NCBI GenBank assembly: GCA_016840465.1
Contig: JAEOSH010000007.1
Location: 1 to 62,201 of the forward strand
Direction of reading: 5' to 3'
Length of the DNA: 62,201 nucleotides
Source: Candidatus Baldrarchaeum yapensis
GTDB taxonomy: Archaea > Asgardarchaeota > Baldrarchaeia > Baldrarchaeales > Baldrarchaeaceae
The stretch's first letter is position 1. Each line of letters opens with the position of its first letter. Below are positions 10,071 through 20,604 of this stretch, one piece after another. Below the pieces are notes generated by a model that saw only the letters and a program-made list of their open reading frames with translations, was not told where the DNA came from and did no database searches. A program made the translations under genes and the position numbers.

Positions 10071-11297
10071 GTGTTATACTTGAAAGAATCGGACATCTTG
10101 GTGGTCGGTGGGGGCCCCTCTGGTCTACTTTTTTCTACGTTGGCAGCAAGAGAGGGACTAAGAGTAACGGTCTTAGACAAATGGGATCCTCCCAATTTTC
10201 GTAAGCCGTGCGGTGGTATGCTCACACTCAGGGCAATCAAGAGGTTCAAGATAAGGACCGAAGGGGATGCTAGAGGAATAAACAAAATAAGAGTAAACAC
10301 ACCAGTCGGTGTTTTTGAAAAATCCTTTAGACGTGCCATCTGCATAAATATGGATAGGCGAGATCTGATAAGGCAACTGGCCGAAAGAGCAGAAAGCGAA
10401 GGGGTGAGAATAGTAACAAGGTCATATGTGCGTGCAGTGAGAATAAAGAACCAGAATATTAAGGTATACACTAAGAATGACGCACTAGAGGCGGTTCTCC
10501 TTGTGGGAGCGGATGGTGTAAATTCCGTTGTACGAAGGCAAATTTTCAAACAGAAACTACTAGCCGACAGACTTGGGTTCTGTGTACAATACTTAATAGA
10601 AGCCGATGAGCGGAAAGTAAATTCCTTATTCAATGATACAAACTTTTTCTTTTACGGAAGGCAGTATTCCCCATATGGATACGCTTACATCTTCCCGCGA
10701 AAAAACACCGTCGCCGTGGGCGTCGGTGCGCTTTTTTCAAAAATAGATAGGCGGTTAACGGAGTACCTTAATCGATTTATCTCAAAAAATAAATCCATGA
10801 GAGAACTTCTTGAAAACTCTAGAAGTGTGAAACTGGAGGGATATTATGTCCCCTTATGCGGATTTCTTGAAAACATAGTTGCAAATTCATGCGTTCTAAT
10901 AGGTGATGCTGCCGGAACGGTGTCTCCCATCACTGGTGAGGGACTGTACTATTCGATGACGTCAGCCGAGATAGCTTTCCAAGCTGTTAAAGCGGCGTTT
11001 GAAAACGAAGACACATCAATATCATTTCTAAAGGAACACTATGTCAAACCCCTAAATAACGTCATAGGAAGTGATCTTACATGGGGATTTAGGCTAATGA
11101 AACTCTTTAAAACTGGATTTTCGCTGGGAGAAACTCTTAGCAAAACAGCAGTCAGCGTAGGGGATGAAGTCGTGAATATAATTGCTGGTGTAAAACCATA
11201 CATTCATTGCATACTAGCAGCTCTTCCTCAGGTGGTCCGTACTCTGGGAGTCAGCACAATACGCAGGCTATTCGGGCGAGTAGATTCTCAAATGTGA
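10071..11297 (+). CDS. Geranylgeranyl reductase family flavoprotein
   Basis: The 408-residue FAD enzyme likely saturates isoprenoid chains of archaeal membrane lipids (digeranylgeranylglycerophospholipid reductase group). The FAD fold starts with DILVVGGGPSGL at ~8-19. KPCGGMLTLRAIKRF (~45-59) carries the family cysteine. GDAAGTVSPITGEGLYYSM near 283 binds the flavin. A helical C-terminal tail follows. It starts at GTG 10071, one base after the VAT stop, so it is probably translated from the same messenger. An in-frame TTG at 10080 is possible. A plant-style chlorophyll reductase role is excluded by context. Confidence 0.85.
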   Translation: MLYLKESDILVVGGGPSGLLFSTLAAREGLRVTVLDKWDPPNFRKPCGGMLTLRAIKRFKIRTEGDARGINKIRVNTPVGVFEKSFRRAICINMDRRDLIRQLAERAESEGVRIVTRSYVRAVRIKNQNIKVYTKNDALEAVLLVGADGVNSVVRRQIFKQKLLADRLGFCVQYLIEADERKVNSLFNDTNFFFYGRQYSPYGYAYIFPRKNTVAVGVGALFSKIDRRLTEYLNRFISKNKSMRELLENSRSVKLEGYYVPLCGFLENIVANSCVLIGDAAGTVSPITGEGLYYSMTSAEIAFQAVKAAFENEDTSISFLKEHYVKPLNNVIGSDLTWGFRLMKLFKTGFSLGETLSKTAVSVGDEVVNIIAGVKPYIHCILAALPQVVRTLGVSTIRRLFGRVDSQM

Positions 11298-11467
11298 CAC
11301 GACAAAAAGAGCGTTAGACATTATTGTGTTAATAATTAGCAAATATCCACAAATTTTATACAAATATTTGGTGAGAAATCTGCCAGTATGATGCGCAATG
11401 CCGTCTCTCATAAAATTTATAAGATTTGTTGCCTCACGGATTTACTCGTGATTTCCCACATTCGATA

Positions 11468-11476
11468 TTTTTAAAT
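11468..11476 (+). promoter_or_regulatory. TATA box for the TFS-like gene
   Basis: TTTTTAAAT is centred about 25 bases before the ATG at 11497 and 55 before 11527. The spacing would permit a leaderless transcript beginning at 11497. Confidence 0.5.
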
Positions 11477-11526
11477 GGCGGAGATCGTCGGAATTCATGC
11501 AAAAACCCTACCGGTGCGTAATGGTT

Positions 11527-11817
11527 ATGAAGTTCTGCCCTAAGTGCGAATCGATAATGGTCCCGAAGAAGAAAGAAGATGGCTCCACAGTGCTTGTCTG
11601 CGAAAACTGCGGGTATACACTGGCCACCGGAGTGAAAACCAGTGAGTACACGATCACATTTAGAATATCTCACTCGCCTCGAGAGGAAATAGTCGTACTT
11701 AAGGAGGAACCTAAGGTCAGGCGATATGTTCCATCGAAGGATGAGCGGGTCGAGGCATACAAGGAGGCCCTCGAATTCTATGAGGAGTGGGAGTATGGGT
11801 CCGAGGGAGAGGACTGA
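11527..11817 (+). CDS. TFS/RPB9-like protein with only the N-terminal zinc ribbon
   Basis: The N-terminal CPKCESIMVP and VCENCGYTLATG form the four-Cys ribbon of transcription factor S and RNA polymerase RPB9-type proteins. Those have a second ribbon (TFIIS type, with catalytic acidic residues) at the C-terminus. Here the rest is a lysine/glutamate-rich tail ending EYGSEGED with no further cysteines. If it binds RNA polymerase, it cannot supply the transcript-cleavage loop. It is about 96 residues, close to TFS length, so the tail replaces the second ribbon rather than being cut off. ATG 11527 is chosen by homology; ATGs at 11521 and 11497 are in frame. Its partner is unproven. Confidence 0.65.
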   Translation: MKFCPKCESIMVPKKKEDGSTVLVCENCGYTLATGVKTSEYTITFRISHSPREEIVVLKEEPKVRRYVPSKDERVEAYKEALEFYEEWEYGSEGED

Positions 11818-12024
11818 GTAGAGGAGCACGCCCCATCCCTATTTATTAATGGCTGTCAATATTTTTTACATGACTTCTTCTACCCGAACATAGGATTCTC
11901 GTAACTGGTACTTAGGTATCTGGAATTGACGATATTAGCGGGCAATATATCTCATTTCGTCCGAAAAAGTTATATCACGTATGTATGTGAGAGTACCCTT
12001 ACAAACATCCGACGGGGAGGTCTC

Positions 12025-13575
12025 ATGAGGGATAACGGTTATGAAATTGTTCTTACCGCGGAAAGATGTCTCATGAGCGACTACAATGGAGCGATATTTC
12101 TCGGCTTCTGCGCATGTGGCCCTAAGAACATGTGGCCACCATTCCTGTTCTTCAGGCTAATATGCCCTCCCGCACCGAAGAAGAAAAACGGAGAGGCGAT
12201 ACTCGCTCCCTATGGTTTAAGAAAAATAGAAGCCGCCCTTCTTGAATACGGTTTCTCGAGGGACCAAGTAATAGTTGCACATCCGGAGAAACTTAAGAAA
12301 GTTATAGGACCTAATACAAAGATTGTGGGAATCTCGACAAATGACCCTCTCGGTAAGGGGCCCGCTAGCACGACGTTCTCCGGCGAAACCGGCCTCGTAA
12401 ACCAAGAGTCATATAACGCATGGAAGTTCCGGGAACTGGTAACGAACCCATTGCTCAAAAAGTGGGAAGCAAAAATTGTAGTTGGAGGGCCGGGTGCATG
12501 GCAATTGGTCCCAGATGAGACAAGAAAAAGATTAGGAATCGATGTTGTCGTCGTCGGCGAAGGAGAAAATGTCGTCCCACCACTGTTTGAGAAAATTATT
12601 AATGGAGAAGATGTACCTGAGGTCGTCAAGGGAGACGTCGTCGAGGTCTCCCAGATGCCAATTATTAGAGGCGGAACGGTAGGGGGCATTGTCGAAATAG
12701 CAAGAGGCTGTGGGAGAGGCTGTCGCTTCTGTGTGCCGACACTTGCAAGACTAAGGTCACGTCCTCTCGAACATATACTCGAGGAAGTAAGAGTGAATGT
12801 CTCCGTCGGACAGACACAAATAATACTCCATGCCGAGGACATACTTAGGTACAATGCAAGGGGTCTCGACATAGATCCTGATGCTGTCCTGAAATTATTC
12901 GATGCAGTATCGAGTTTTGAGGGAGTAACGGGAGTAGGGCCAAGTCATTTTGCACTCGCAAGTGTTGCAAGTCAGCCGAAATTGGTCAAGGAGATCGGAG
13001 AGATGCTTGAAAGCAGAGACAAGTTTGGGCCAACACCGTGGATGGCGGGACAAACGGGCATAGAGACGGGAAGCCCGAGGCTCATAGAGAAACTCATGAG
13101 AGGAAAGGTAAAACCATTTAAACCAGAAGAGTGGCCAGATGTAGTGGAAAAAGCATTCGCTATCTGTGAAGAAAGCAAATGGGTTCCCTGTGCGACGCTC
13201 ATAATGGGCCTGCCAGGTGAGACTCCAGACGACGTGATTAAAACAATAGAGTTGCTGGATAGACTTAAAAGCTACAAGAGCCTTGTCGTTCCACTCTTCT
13301 TCGTACCACTAGGAGCACTCAGCAAGGAGAAACCATTCACAATTTACGACCTGACCGATGAACACTGGGAATTACTCTTGACATGCTGGAAATACGATGT
13401 GAAGTGGCTCAAAGAGTTAGCAATGGACTATCTCAGAGGGACTAGGTGGCTAGCACGGAAGTTCCTGTTAAGGTTCGTAGACTGGATTGTAAATAAAGCG
13501 GATAAGAAAATCATGGATATGATACGGAGAAAGCGCGAAGAAATAGAGGCAAGAAAGAGACAGATCGCAAGTTAA
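12025..13575 (+). CDS. B12-binding-type radical SAM protein
   Basis: About 516 residues. The N-terminal half resembles a cobalamin-binding Rossmann domain (KIVGISTNDPLG, KIVVGGPGAWQL, IDVVVVGEGE). CGRGCRFC near residue 228 is the CxxxCxxC [4Fe-4S] motif, followed by a TIM-barrel with GQTGIETGSPRLIEKLMRGK and ATLIMGLPGET. This is the architecture of B12-dependent radical SAM methylases and related enzymes; the substrate is unknown. The ATG at 12025 is taken because GGGGAGG is eight bases upstream. The gene ends in GTTAAC, where its TAA overlaps the stop of convergent sir2. Confidence 0.8.
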   Translation: MRDNGYEIVLTAERCLMSDYNGAIFLGFCACGPKNMWPPFLFFRLICPPAPKKKNGEAILAPYGLRKIEAALLEYGFSRDQVIVAHPEKLKKVIGPNTKIVGISTNDPLGKGPASTTFSGETGLVNQESYNAWKFRELVTNPLLKKWEAKIVVGGPGAWQLVPDETRKRLGIDVVVVGEGENVVPPLFEKIINGEDVPEVVKGDVVEVSQMPIIRGGTVGGIVEIARGCGRGCRFCVPTLARLRSRPLEHILEEVRVNVSVGQTQIILHAEDILRYNARGLDIDPDAVLKLFDAVSSFEGVTGVGPSHFALASVASQPKLVKEIGEMLESRDKFGPTPWMAGQTGIETGSPRLIEKLMRGKVKPFKPEEWPDVVEKAFAICEESKWVPCATLIMGLPGETPDDVIKTIELLDRLKSYKSLVVPLFFVPLGALSKEKPFTIYDLTDEHWELLLTCWKYDVKWLKELAMDYLRGTRWLARKFLLRFVDWIVNKADKKIMDMIRRKREEIEARKRQIAS

Positions 13576-14381
13576 CTAAAAAAATCAAGAAGTTTCGAAA
13601 GCCTACTCTTTTTCGTCATTCTAATCACGTATTTAACAACTTTTGGAAGAACAAGTCCAACTCTCTCGTGTATGACAATATCGCATGCGTTATCAAACCA
13701 AGTTGGCTCCATGTTGATGATCACAAGTTTCGCACCATTACGTTTTGCGATCCTCGGAATCTGTGCCGCGGGCTCAACCACGAGGCTTGAACCTAGAATT
13801 AACATCAAGTCACACTTCTTAGCCTCCTCCGCCGCGCGTTCTATTGCATCCTCCGGAGGCTTTTCCTCGAAGAACGTTGCCATGGGCTTTAAGGGCCCTC
13901 CGCATAACTCACAATACGGGAACGCGTCATTTTTCAGTTTCTTGCGAACGTATTCTATGTCGTAAACGACCTTGCAAAACATGCAAATGAATTTTTCAAT
14001 ATTCCCGTGTATCTCTATGACGTTCACGCTACCCGCCTTCTGATGAAGCCCATCAATGTTCTGCGTTATCACGGCTTTTATGTATCCCATCTTTTCAAGC
14101 TTGGCGAGCGCCTTATGAGCAGGATTTGGTTTCGCCTTTAACAATTTATCTCCAATCTCACGTGCAAACTTCCAAAACTGCTCGGGATTTTTTGAGAAAA
14201 ATGATAGAGTGGCAACCTCGGGGTTGTAAGTTTTCCACAGACCCTGAGGCCCACGGAAGTCGGGTATTCCGCTTTCAACACTCATTCCAGCGCCGGTGAA
14301 TGCGACCGCATATCTCGACTCTATTAACATCCTTGCAACTTTCTGAATAGCATCCTCAAGGTCATCCCTATTCTGGTGCAA
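13572..14381 (-). CDS. Sir2-family NAD-dependent protein deacylase
   Basis: The sirtuin signature is complete: FTGAGMSVESGIPDFRG, TQNIDGLHQKAG with the catalytic His region (VIEIHGN), a four-Cys zinc module (CMFCK and CELCGG), and LILGSSLVVEPAA. In archaea such enzymes deacylate chromatin proteins such as Alba, among other targets. The start is uncertain. TTG at 14381 has GGTG seven bases upstream and lies just after the RtcB stop. The longer frame from 14450 would overlap rtcB by 56 bases. It is probably in one transcript with rtcB. Confidence 0.88.
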   Translation of the reverse strand: MHQNRDDLEDAIQKVARMLIESRYAVAFTGAGMSVESGIPDFRGPQGLWKTYNPEVATLSFFSKNPEQFWKFAREIGDKLLKAKPNPAHKALAKLEKMGYIKAVITQNIDGLHQKAGSVNVIEIHGNIEKFICMFCKVVYDIEYVRKKLKNDAFPYCELCGGPLKPMATFFEEKPPEDAIERAAEEAKKCDLMLILGSSLVVEPAAQIPRIAKRNGAKLVIINMEPTWFDNACDIVIHERVGLVLPKVVKYVIRMTKKSRLSKLLDFFS

Positions 14382-14394
14382 CCTCGTGCACCAG

Positions 14395-15846
14395 TTATCC
14401 CTTAGTAACTCCCATTGGAACCATTCGTGCAACAAGGGTGGCAATTCCAACCTTGTGGCTCACCATGGCAACTCTATCAATGTCCTTATAGGCTTCAGGG
14501 GTCTCCTCCGCGACCACCTTCATGTTGGCTGCCCTTATCAATATTCCACGTTGCTCAAGCCTCCTCTTTACCTCCGATCCGCGATATCTCCTCTTTGCGG
14601 CTTCTCTTGACATGAATCTACCGGCTCCATGAGCGGTGCTGCCAAAAGTGATCTCCATGGCCTTCGGGGTCCCAATGAGCAGGTAACTTGCCGTTCCCAT
14701 GCTACCGGGTATCAGTACCGGTTGCCCTATCCGCCTATACTTCGCGGGGATGTCGGGATGCCCGGGTGGAAACGCTCTTGTTGCTCCCTTTCTGTGAACG
14801 AATACCTTCACCCTCTTACCATCGACTCTGTGTTCCTCCAACTTTGCTATGTTGTGCGCGACATCGTAAATCAGATGCATGTCAAGATTCTCGGCATCTC
14901 TTCCAAAGACCTTTTGGAATGACTCCCTGACCCAGTGGGTTATCAACTGTCTGTTTGCCCACGCAAAGTTGGCCGCACATTGCATCGCCTGGAAGTACTC
15001 CTCAGCCTCTCGGCTGTTCGCCGGGGCACATGCTAGTTCCCTATCGGGTAAGCGTATGCCATACTTGTGAGCCGCACGCTCCATGACCCTCAGATAATCG
15101 CTACAAACCTGATGACCAAATCCGCGGCTACCCGTATGAACCATGACTGTCACTTGGCCCTCATACTCGATTCCTAAAAGCTTTGCAACCTCTGGGTTGT
15201 AGATTTTATCAACATACTGAATTTCGAGGAAGTGGTTCCCACTACCGAGAGTTCCAAGCTGTGGTCTACCCCTTTCCTTTGCTCTTGGCGATATCAGATC
15301 CGGGTTTGCCCCCGGCATCGCTCCCTCTTCTTCACATAACTTGTAGTCTTCATCCCATCCGTAACCCCTCTCTACTGCCCATTTTGCGCCACCAACCAGC
15401 GCCTCATCCAATTCCTTTGTCGAGAGTCTAAGTTTTCCGGTACTCCCAACACCACTTGGCACGTTTCTGAAGAGTTCCTCCAGTAACCTAGGCAACACTT
15501 TTTGTACTTCTTCCTTGCTCAAATTTGTTCTTATGAGCCTAACTCCACAATTTATGTCATAACCGACTCCACCGGGGCTGATAACTCCCTCCTCGGCGTC
15601 AAAAGCGGCCACACCGCCGATTGGGAACCCATATCCTTGATGTCCATCGGGGAGGACGATGCTGTACTTGTAAATCCCGGGAAGACAGGCAACATTTGCT
15701 GCTTGCTCTAACGTAAGATCCTCCCTCATCTTCTGTAACAATATCTCGTCGGCAAAAATCCTAGCGGGTACGCGCATTCCCCTCTTGAAGTTTTGTGGAA
15801 TCTCCCACACGTACTCATCCAACCTTTTGAGTGGAATAGAAGCCAT
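14395..15846 (-). CDS. rtcB: RNA-splicing ligase RtcB
   Basis: It joins 2',3'-cyclic-phosphate and 5'-OH RNA ends with GTP and Mn2+, including tRNA exons after intron removal. Visible motifs are [14 protein letters not shown] with metal-binding Asp and Cys, [11 protein letters not shown], a YDVAHN block, [13 protein letters not shown], and TAHGAGR with the guanylylated His region near the C-terminus. At 483 residues it is full length and has no intein, unlike many archaeal copies. The ATG at 15846 has GGTGATT five or six bases upstream; an in-frame ATG at 15858 is less likely. The intron-bearing tRNA at 73-189 is an obvious substrate. Confidence 0.96.
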   Translation of the reverse strand: MASIPLKRLDEYVWEIPQNFKRGMRVPARIFADEILLQKMREDLTLEQAANVACLPGIYKYSIVLPDGHQGYGFPIGGVAAFDAEEGVISPGGVGYDINCGVRLIRTNLSKEEVQKVLPRLLEELFRNVPSGVGSTGKLRLSTKELDEALVGGAKWAVERGYGWDEDYKLCEEEGAMPGANPDLISPRAKERGRPQLGTLGSGNHFLEIQYVDKIYNPEVAKLLGIEYEGQVTVMVHTGSRGFGHQVCSDYLRVMERAAHKYGIRLPDRELACAPANSREAEEYFQAMQCAANFAWANRQLITHWVRESFQKVFGRDAENLDMHLIYDVAHNIAKLEEHRVDGKRVKVFVHRKGATRAFPPGHPDIPAKYRRIGQPVLIPGSMGTASYLLIGTPKAMEITFGSTAHGAGRFMSREAAKRRYRGSEVKRRLEQRGILIRAANMKVVAEETPEAYKDIDRVAMVSHKVGIATLVARMVPMGVTKG

Positions 15847-15943
15847 AAGAATCACCACATTTCCCGAGAATTCTCACTCACTTTTTATACACTCTAGGAA
15901 TACAAACTTAATATTACTCTTTCCTTTAATGACCCGTGCCCAC

Positions 15944-16756
15944 CTACTCTTCCTTCTCTACCCACTCGGTATATAAGACCTTTTTCACATCCCTCACAAG
16001 CTTGTCCCCGAATCCCCTCAAGGCCTTCCACTTTTCAACGTTGTTAAGCGCATTCATCGGTGTTCTAAATACTCTAAGGAGGGCTTTTGCCCTCGCCGTA
16101 TTAATACCCGGCAAACCCGCTAAAAAGAAGACCTGCATCTCATCCAGGTCCATGGTCTTCGGCTTTGTCCTTATAACAGGAGCCCTCCTCTTAACGTCCT
16201 CATCCCATATTGTAAGTTCCTTCTTCTTGCCAAGGAGCTCCTCCAACTTCTTCAATATGAAGACTGCCGTGTGAGCATGATTATATGTTTCCACGACCTC
16301 GACTCCCCTATTTCTTATGCTCTCCAAGAGCGCGTCATAGGCCCGTGGACTTATGTTTATTTTCTTCTCTATCACTATGTAGTGAACTCCATCTTTGGAC
16401 TTACGCTTTAGGGGCAGAAAGATGCACTTCCGAATGGGATCCTTTCGGATCCTGAGACCGCCCTCCACCACGAAAATGGGGTACTCGTAACGTTCAAGCA
16501 TGGAGTCTAGCTGTGCATGGAGTCTTGGTACTCCTTTCTCAGAGCCTCTTAAAGTGTTTATAAGGTCGGTCACAGTTTTCCTTTCTATCACAACCCCCTT
16601 GGGAAGCAGATAGTCCCCTATAGGAAGGGGCTTTACATCGTATTGGTAATTTCTCTTCTCGAGCATTCTTATTAGTATAGATGCGGCTCCCTTGTGTCTC
16701 GTCTCGTGAACGTCTATCACGATCACCGGAACCCTTCCAAAGAGGTCGCTCTGCAC
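15944..16756 (-). CDS. XPF/Mus81-type structure-specific endonuclease (short form)
   Basis: The 270-residue protein lacks the SF2 helicase of euryarchaeal Hef. The ERCC4 nuclease core spans roughly 10-160. It has the essential ERKTVTDL (ERKxxxD) near 58-65, and PIGDYLLP before it. A tandem helix-hairpin-helix region (GLPGINTARAKALLRVF, LRGFGDKLV) ends the protein. Short crenarchaeal-type XPFs cut 3'-flaps and similar structures with PCNA. I see no clear PCNA-binding box; the tail is YTEWVEKEE. It starts at ATG 16756. The convergent or near neighbour RtcB lies about 100 bases downstream. Confidence 0.9.
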   Translation of the reverse strand: MQSDLFGRVPVIVIDVHETRHKGAASILIRMLEKRNYQYDVKPLPIGDYLLPKGVVIERKTVTDLINTLRGSEKGVPRLHAQLDSMLERYEYPIFVVEGGLRIRKDPIRKCIFLPLKRKSKDGVHYIVIEKKINISPRAYDALLESIRNRGVEVVETYNHAHTAVFILKKLEELLGKKKELTIWDEDVKRRAPVIRTKPKTMDLDEMQVFFLAGLPGINTARAKALLRVFRTPMNALNNVEKWKALRGFGDKLVRDVKKVLYTEWVEKEE

Positions 16757-16877
16757 CTACTCTACCTCCGCCATCTTGGCAACATAATGGAGAAAGTCTA
16801 AAAATGTAAGTGTGTTTGATACCATAGCCAGTATCACCTACAACCACTGACAATAACAATATATCGCTCGATGACGA

Positions 16878-17870
16878 ATGGTGCGTGATCGCGTGTTGAA
16901 AAAACTCAAAATATTACCTATATCGTCCGAAAGTTGTGGAGTAAGGTCTATGGCGACTCTTGTCGAGACCCCGGATGTCAGAATCCTGTTAGACCCCTCC
17001 GCAGCGCTGGGCAAACGCATGGGGCTCCCTCCCCACCCCGAAGAATATAAGGCAGTGAGGGAGGCGACAAAACGAATAATCCTCATGGCCAGAAAGTGTG
17101 AGGTTCTCGTTATAAGTCATTATCATTTTGATCACTTTAAGCCTTTCATTAGAAACTTCACATTCATGTGGAGCAGCCCCGAAATTGCAACCGAAATCTA
17201 CATGGATAAGGTGTTACTCGTTAAGGACATTTCCGACAACATAAATCATAGCCAGAGAATAAGGGGGCATGCCTTTCATAAATCCGTAAAGGAAGTTGCA
17301 AGAAAGATCGAATGGGCCGATGGCAGAACCTTCGTCATCGGAGATACTAAGATTTCCTTCTCCCCACCGATGCCTCACGGGGAAGAGGGTTCAAAACTCG
17401 GCTACGTTTTATTGTGCACAATAAGATATGGTGACGAATCCTTTTTGTTTGCCCCAGACGTTCAAGGCCCAATGGCGGATGCGACACTAAAATACATACT
17501 AAACGAAAAACCAAGCGTCGCGTACATAGGAGGCCCTCCCATTTATCTTGCAGGGGCAAAAACAAAATGGGACTCCGTGCAGAAGGGACTAAACAATCTC
17601 GAGGAGATAGTCCGCGAGATTCCAATAGTAATAATAGATCATCATCTTCTGAGAGACTTTTCATGGAGGGACCACTGTGCAAACATATTTGATACGGCCG
17701 AGAGAAGCGGACACAGAATAATGTGCGCAATGGAGTTTGTGGGTCAACGCCCCCTGCTCCTTGAAGCAATGAGGCGTGAACTTTATGAGAAAAGCCCACC
17801 GTCGGATGACTTCATAAAATGGACGAAATTAAGAAAGGAGGAGAGAAGGGAGACGCCGCCGCCCCTTTGA
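16878..17870 (+). CDS. UPF0282-family metallo-beta-lactamase-fold protein
   Basis: PISSESCGVRSMAT near the N-terminus is the hallmark of the archaeal UPF0282 family. SHYHFDHFKPF near 78 is the metal-binding HxHxDH motif, followed by DVQGPM and IDHHLLRD. The fold suggests a hydrolase; no substrate is established. The ATG at 16878 lies only about 17 bases from a possible TATA box (AATATATC at 16858-16866). If that box is real, GTG 16893 may be the true start, which would still keep the signature. It is divergent from the XPF gene. Confidence 0.85.
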   Translation: MVRDRVLKKLKILPISSESCGVRSMATLVETPDVRILLDPSAALGKRMGLPPHPEEYKAVREATKRIILMARKCEVLVISHYHFDHFKPFIRNFTFMWSSPEIATEIYMDKVLLVKDISDNINHSQRIRGHAFHKSVKEVARKIEWADGRTFVIGDTKISFSPPMPHGEEGSKLGYVLLCTIRYGDESFLFAPDVQGPMADATLKYILNEKPSVAYIGGPPIYLAGAKTKWDSVQKGLNNLEEIVREIPIVIIDHHLLRDFSWRDHCANIFDTAERSGHRIMCAMEFVGQRPLLLEAMRRELYEKSPPSDDFIKWTKLRKEERRETPPPL

Positions 17871-17879
17871 GTTCAAAGG

Positions 17880-17887
17880 TTTTAAAG
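17880..17887 (+). promoter_or_regulatory. TATA box for GAPDH
   Basis: TTTTAAAG lies about 57 bases before the ATG at 17941. The implied leader contains the Shine-Dalgarno site AGGGTGA. Position-based. Confidence 0.6.
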
Positions 17888-17934
17888 GCATTAATCCTAA
17901 CTCTATTGTGGGAGTGCTTGGATAATAAGGGTGA

Positions 17935-18966
<1,032 letters not shown>

Positions 18967-18976
18967 CAAACCTCTA

Positions 18977-18982
18977 TTTTTT
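18977..18982 (+). terminator. T-tract after GAPDH
   Basis: Six Ts lie 11 bases after the stop with no preceding hairpin. Archaeal RNA polymerase often stops at such tracts. Weak by itself. Confidence 0.35.
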
Positions 18983-19030
18983 ACAATGTGTTTCTCCTCC
19001 CCTCCTCTCCGCTCATGTTAATACCACCAG

Positions 19031-19038
19031 TTTTAAAT
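19031..19038 (+). promoter_or_regulatory. TATA box for IMP dehydrogenase
   Basis: TTTTAAAT lies about 48 bases before the ATG at 19083. It implies a leader of about 25 bases that contains GGCTGGTG. Confidence 0.6.
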
Positions 19039-19082
19039 CACCACCCGTTTTCATAGATTAAAAAGGCTGGTGTTTTGCAAAA

Positions 19083-20540
19083 ATGCCCAAAGGAAGATTT
19101 AGAGAGAAAATAAAGTCAGCAGAACTTGCGATTACCTTCAATGACCTCATAATTCTGCCCTCGCATACGTCCGTTGAACCATCAGAGGTTGATGTTTCTA
19201 CATACGTCACTATGAACTACAAACTGAATATTCCATTCGTATCTTCACCCATGGACACCGTAACTGGGCCAGAAATGGCAATAGCGCTGGCAAGGCAAGG
19301 AGGTCTCGGCGTACTTCACAGAAACTGCAGTGCCGAGGAAGAAGTAGAAATGGCAAAAAGAGTCAAACGCGCAGAGTCCTTCATAATAAGGGACGTGGTG
19401 GTAATCCACCCAGATGCGACTGTTGCTGATGCGCTTAAACTTATGCAAAGACACGAAATCCACGGGCTTCCGGTAGTTGACGACAAGGGCTACTTGATAG
19501 GGATAGTCACATGGAGAGATGTCAGGTTCGCGGATCTGAACCTTAAGGTTAGGGACGTAATGACCGGAAAGGACAGACTGATCACCGCGCCAGAGGAAAT
19601 AACGCTGGAGGAGGCGAAGTCTCTGATGCACAAGCACAGGGTGGAGAAGCTACCCATCGTAGACGAACACGGAAAACTGAAGGGTTTGATCACAATAAAA
19701 GACTTAGAGCTTAAAGGCAAGTACCCCAATGCCGTTCGGGACGAAGAGGGAAGGCTTCTATGTGCAGCCGCGGTTTCGCCGTTTGACCTCAAGAGGGCCA
19801 AGATGCTCGATAAGTATGTCGACATACTGGTGATAGATGTTGCACATTTCCATAATGACAACGTGATAAGGGCAACGAAGCGGATTATGAGAGAAGTATC
19901 GGCAGATATGATAATAGGTAACATAGGGACATATGAAGCCGCAGTCGACTGCATATCCGAGTTAGAGGAAGTCCATGGGATGAGAGTAGGTATTGGAAGT
20001 GGGTCCATCTGCACCACCACGGTGGTCACGAGGATAGGTGCACCAACGCTATATGCTGTTGCTAGCGTTGCCGATGCCATACACGAGTTAGGAGCAAAAA
20101 TACCAATTATCGCTGATGGTGGAATTAGAAACCCGGGAGATGTGGCTTTAGCGTTATCTGTTGGTGCATCATGTGTAATGATGGGAAACGTCTTTGCCGG
20201 GTGTAAGGAAAGTCCAGGAAGATTAGTTGCCCTAGAAGGGCGTTACTACAAGGAATACTATGGTATGGGAAGTGAAAGAGCCCGTAGAAAACGCTATGCT
20301 CTAGATAGATATAACAGACCGGCAAAAGGAATTCCCGAGGGAGTGGAAGGCTGGGTTCCATATAGAGGCACTGTTGAAGACGTGGTAAGAGAGTTCGTAG
20401 ATGGACTTAAGGCAGCAATGGGTTATGTTGGTGCACGGACAATCCCAGAAATGTGGGAGAAGGCCCAATTGGCATTCATCTCACCAGCAGGGATGCAGGA
20501 AATGCGCCCTCATGACATCTTGCTACCGAAACGCGAATGA
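19083..20540 (+). CDS. guaB: IMP dehydrogenase
   Basis: It converts IMP to XMP with NAD+, the first committed step to GMP. SSPMDTVTG and GGLGVLHRN open the barrel. A CBS pair (about residues 97-215) is inserted, with HGLPVVDDKGYLIGIVT and EKLPIVDEHGKLKGLIT. GSGSICTTT near 302 is the catalytic Cys loop. IADGGIRNPGDVALAL and a flap with GMGS and EGVEGWVPYRG follow. All catalytic elements are present at 485 residues. The CBS pair probably binds adenine nucleotides and tunes activity. Confidence 0.96.
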   Translation: MPKGRFREKIKSAELAITFNDLIILPSHTSVEPSEVDVSTYVTMNYKLNIPFVSSPMDTVTGPEMAIALARQGGLGVLHRNCSAEEEVEMAKRVKRAESFIIRDVVVIHPDATVADALKLMQRHEIHGLPVVDDKGYLIGIVTWRDVRFADLNLKVRDVMTGKDRLITAPEEITLEEAKSLMHKHRVEKLPIVDEHGKLKGLITIKDLELKGKYPNAVRDEEGRLLCAAAVSPFDLKRAKMLDKYVDILVIDVAHFHNDNVIRATKRIMREVSADMIIGNIGTYEAAVDCISELEEVHGMRVGIGSGSICTTTVVTRIGAPTLYAVASVADAIHELGAKIPIIADGGIRNPGDVALALSVGASCVMMGNVFAGCKESPGRLVALEGRYYKEYYGMGSERARRKRYALDRYNRPAKGIPEGVEGWVPYRGTVEDVVREFVDGLKAAMGYVGARTIPEMWEKAQLAFISPAGMQEMRPHDILLPKRE

Positions 20541-20560
20541 AGCGCCCGCCACGTCGAAGA

Positions 20561-20568
20561 TTTTATAC
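20561..20568 (+). promoter_or_regulatory. TATA box for the nitroreductase
   Basis: TTTTATAC lies 37-44 bases before the ATG at 20605, just after the guaB stop. It implies independent transcription of the nitroreductase. Confidence 0.55.
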
Positions 20569-20604
20569 GTACAACGGAAATTGTATGAACAGAGGGGAAT
20601 GGTC

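Noticed and set aside
14395-15846. Possible intein in RtcB
   Set aside because: The length is normal and all motifs follow without interruption.
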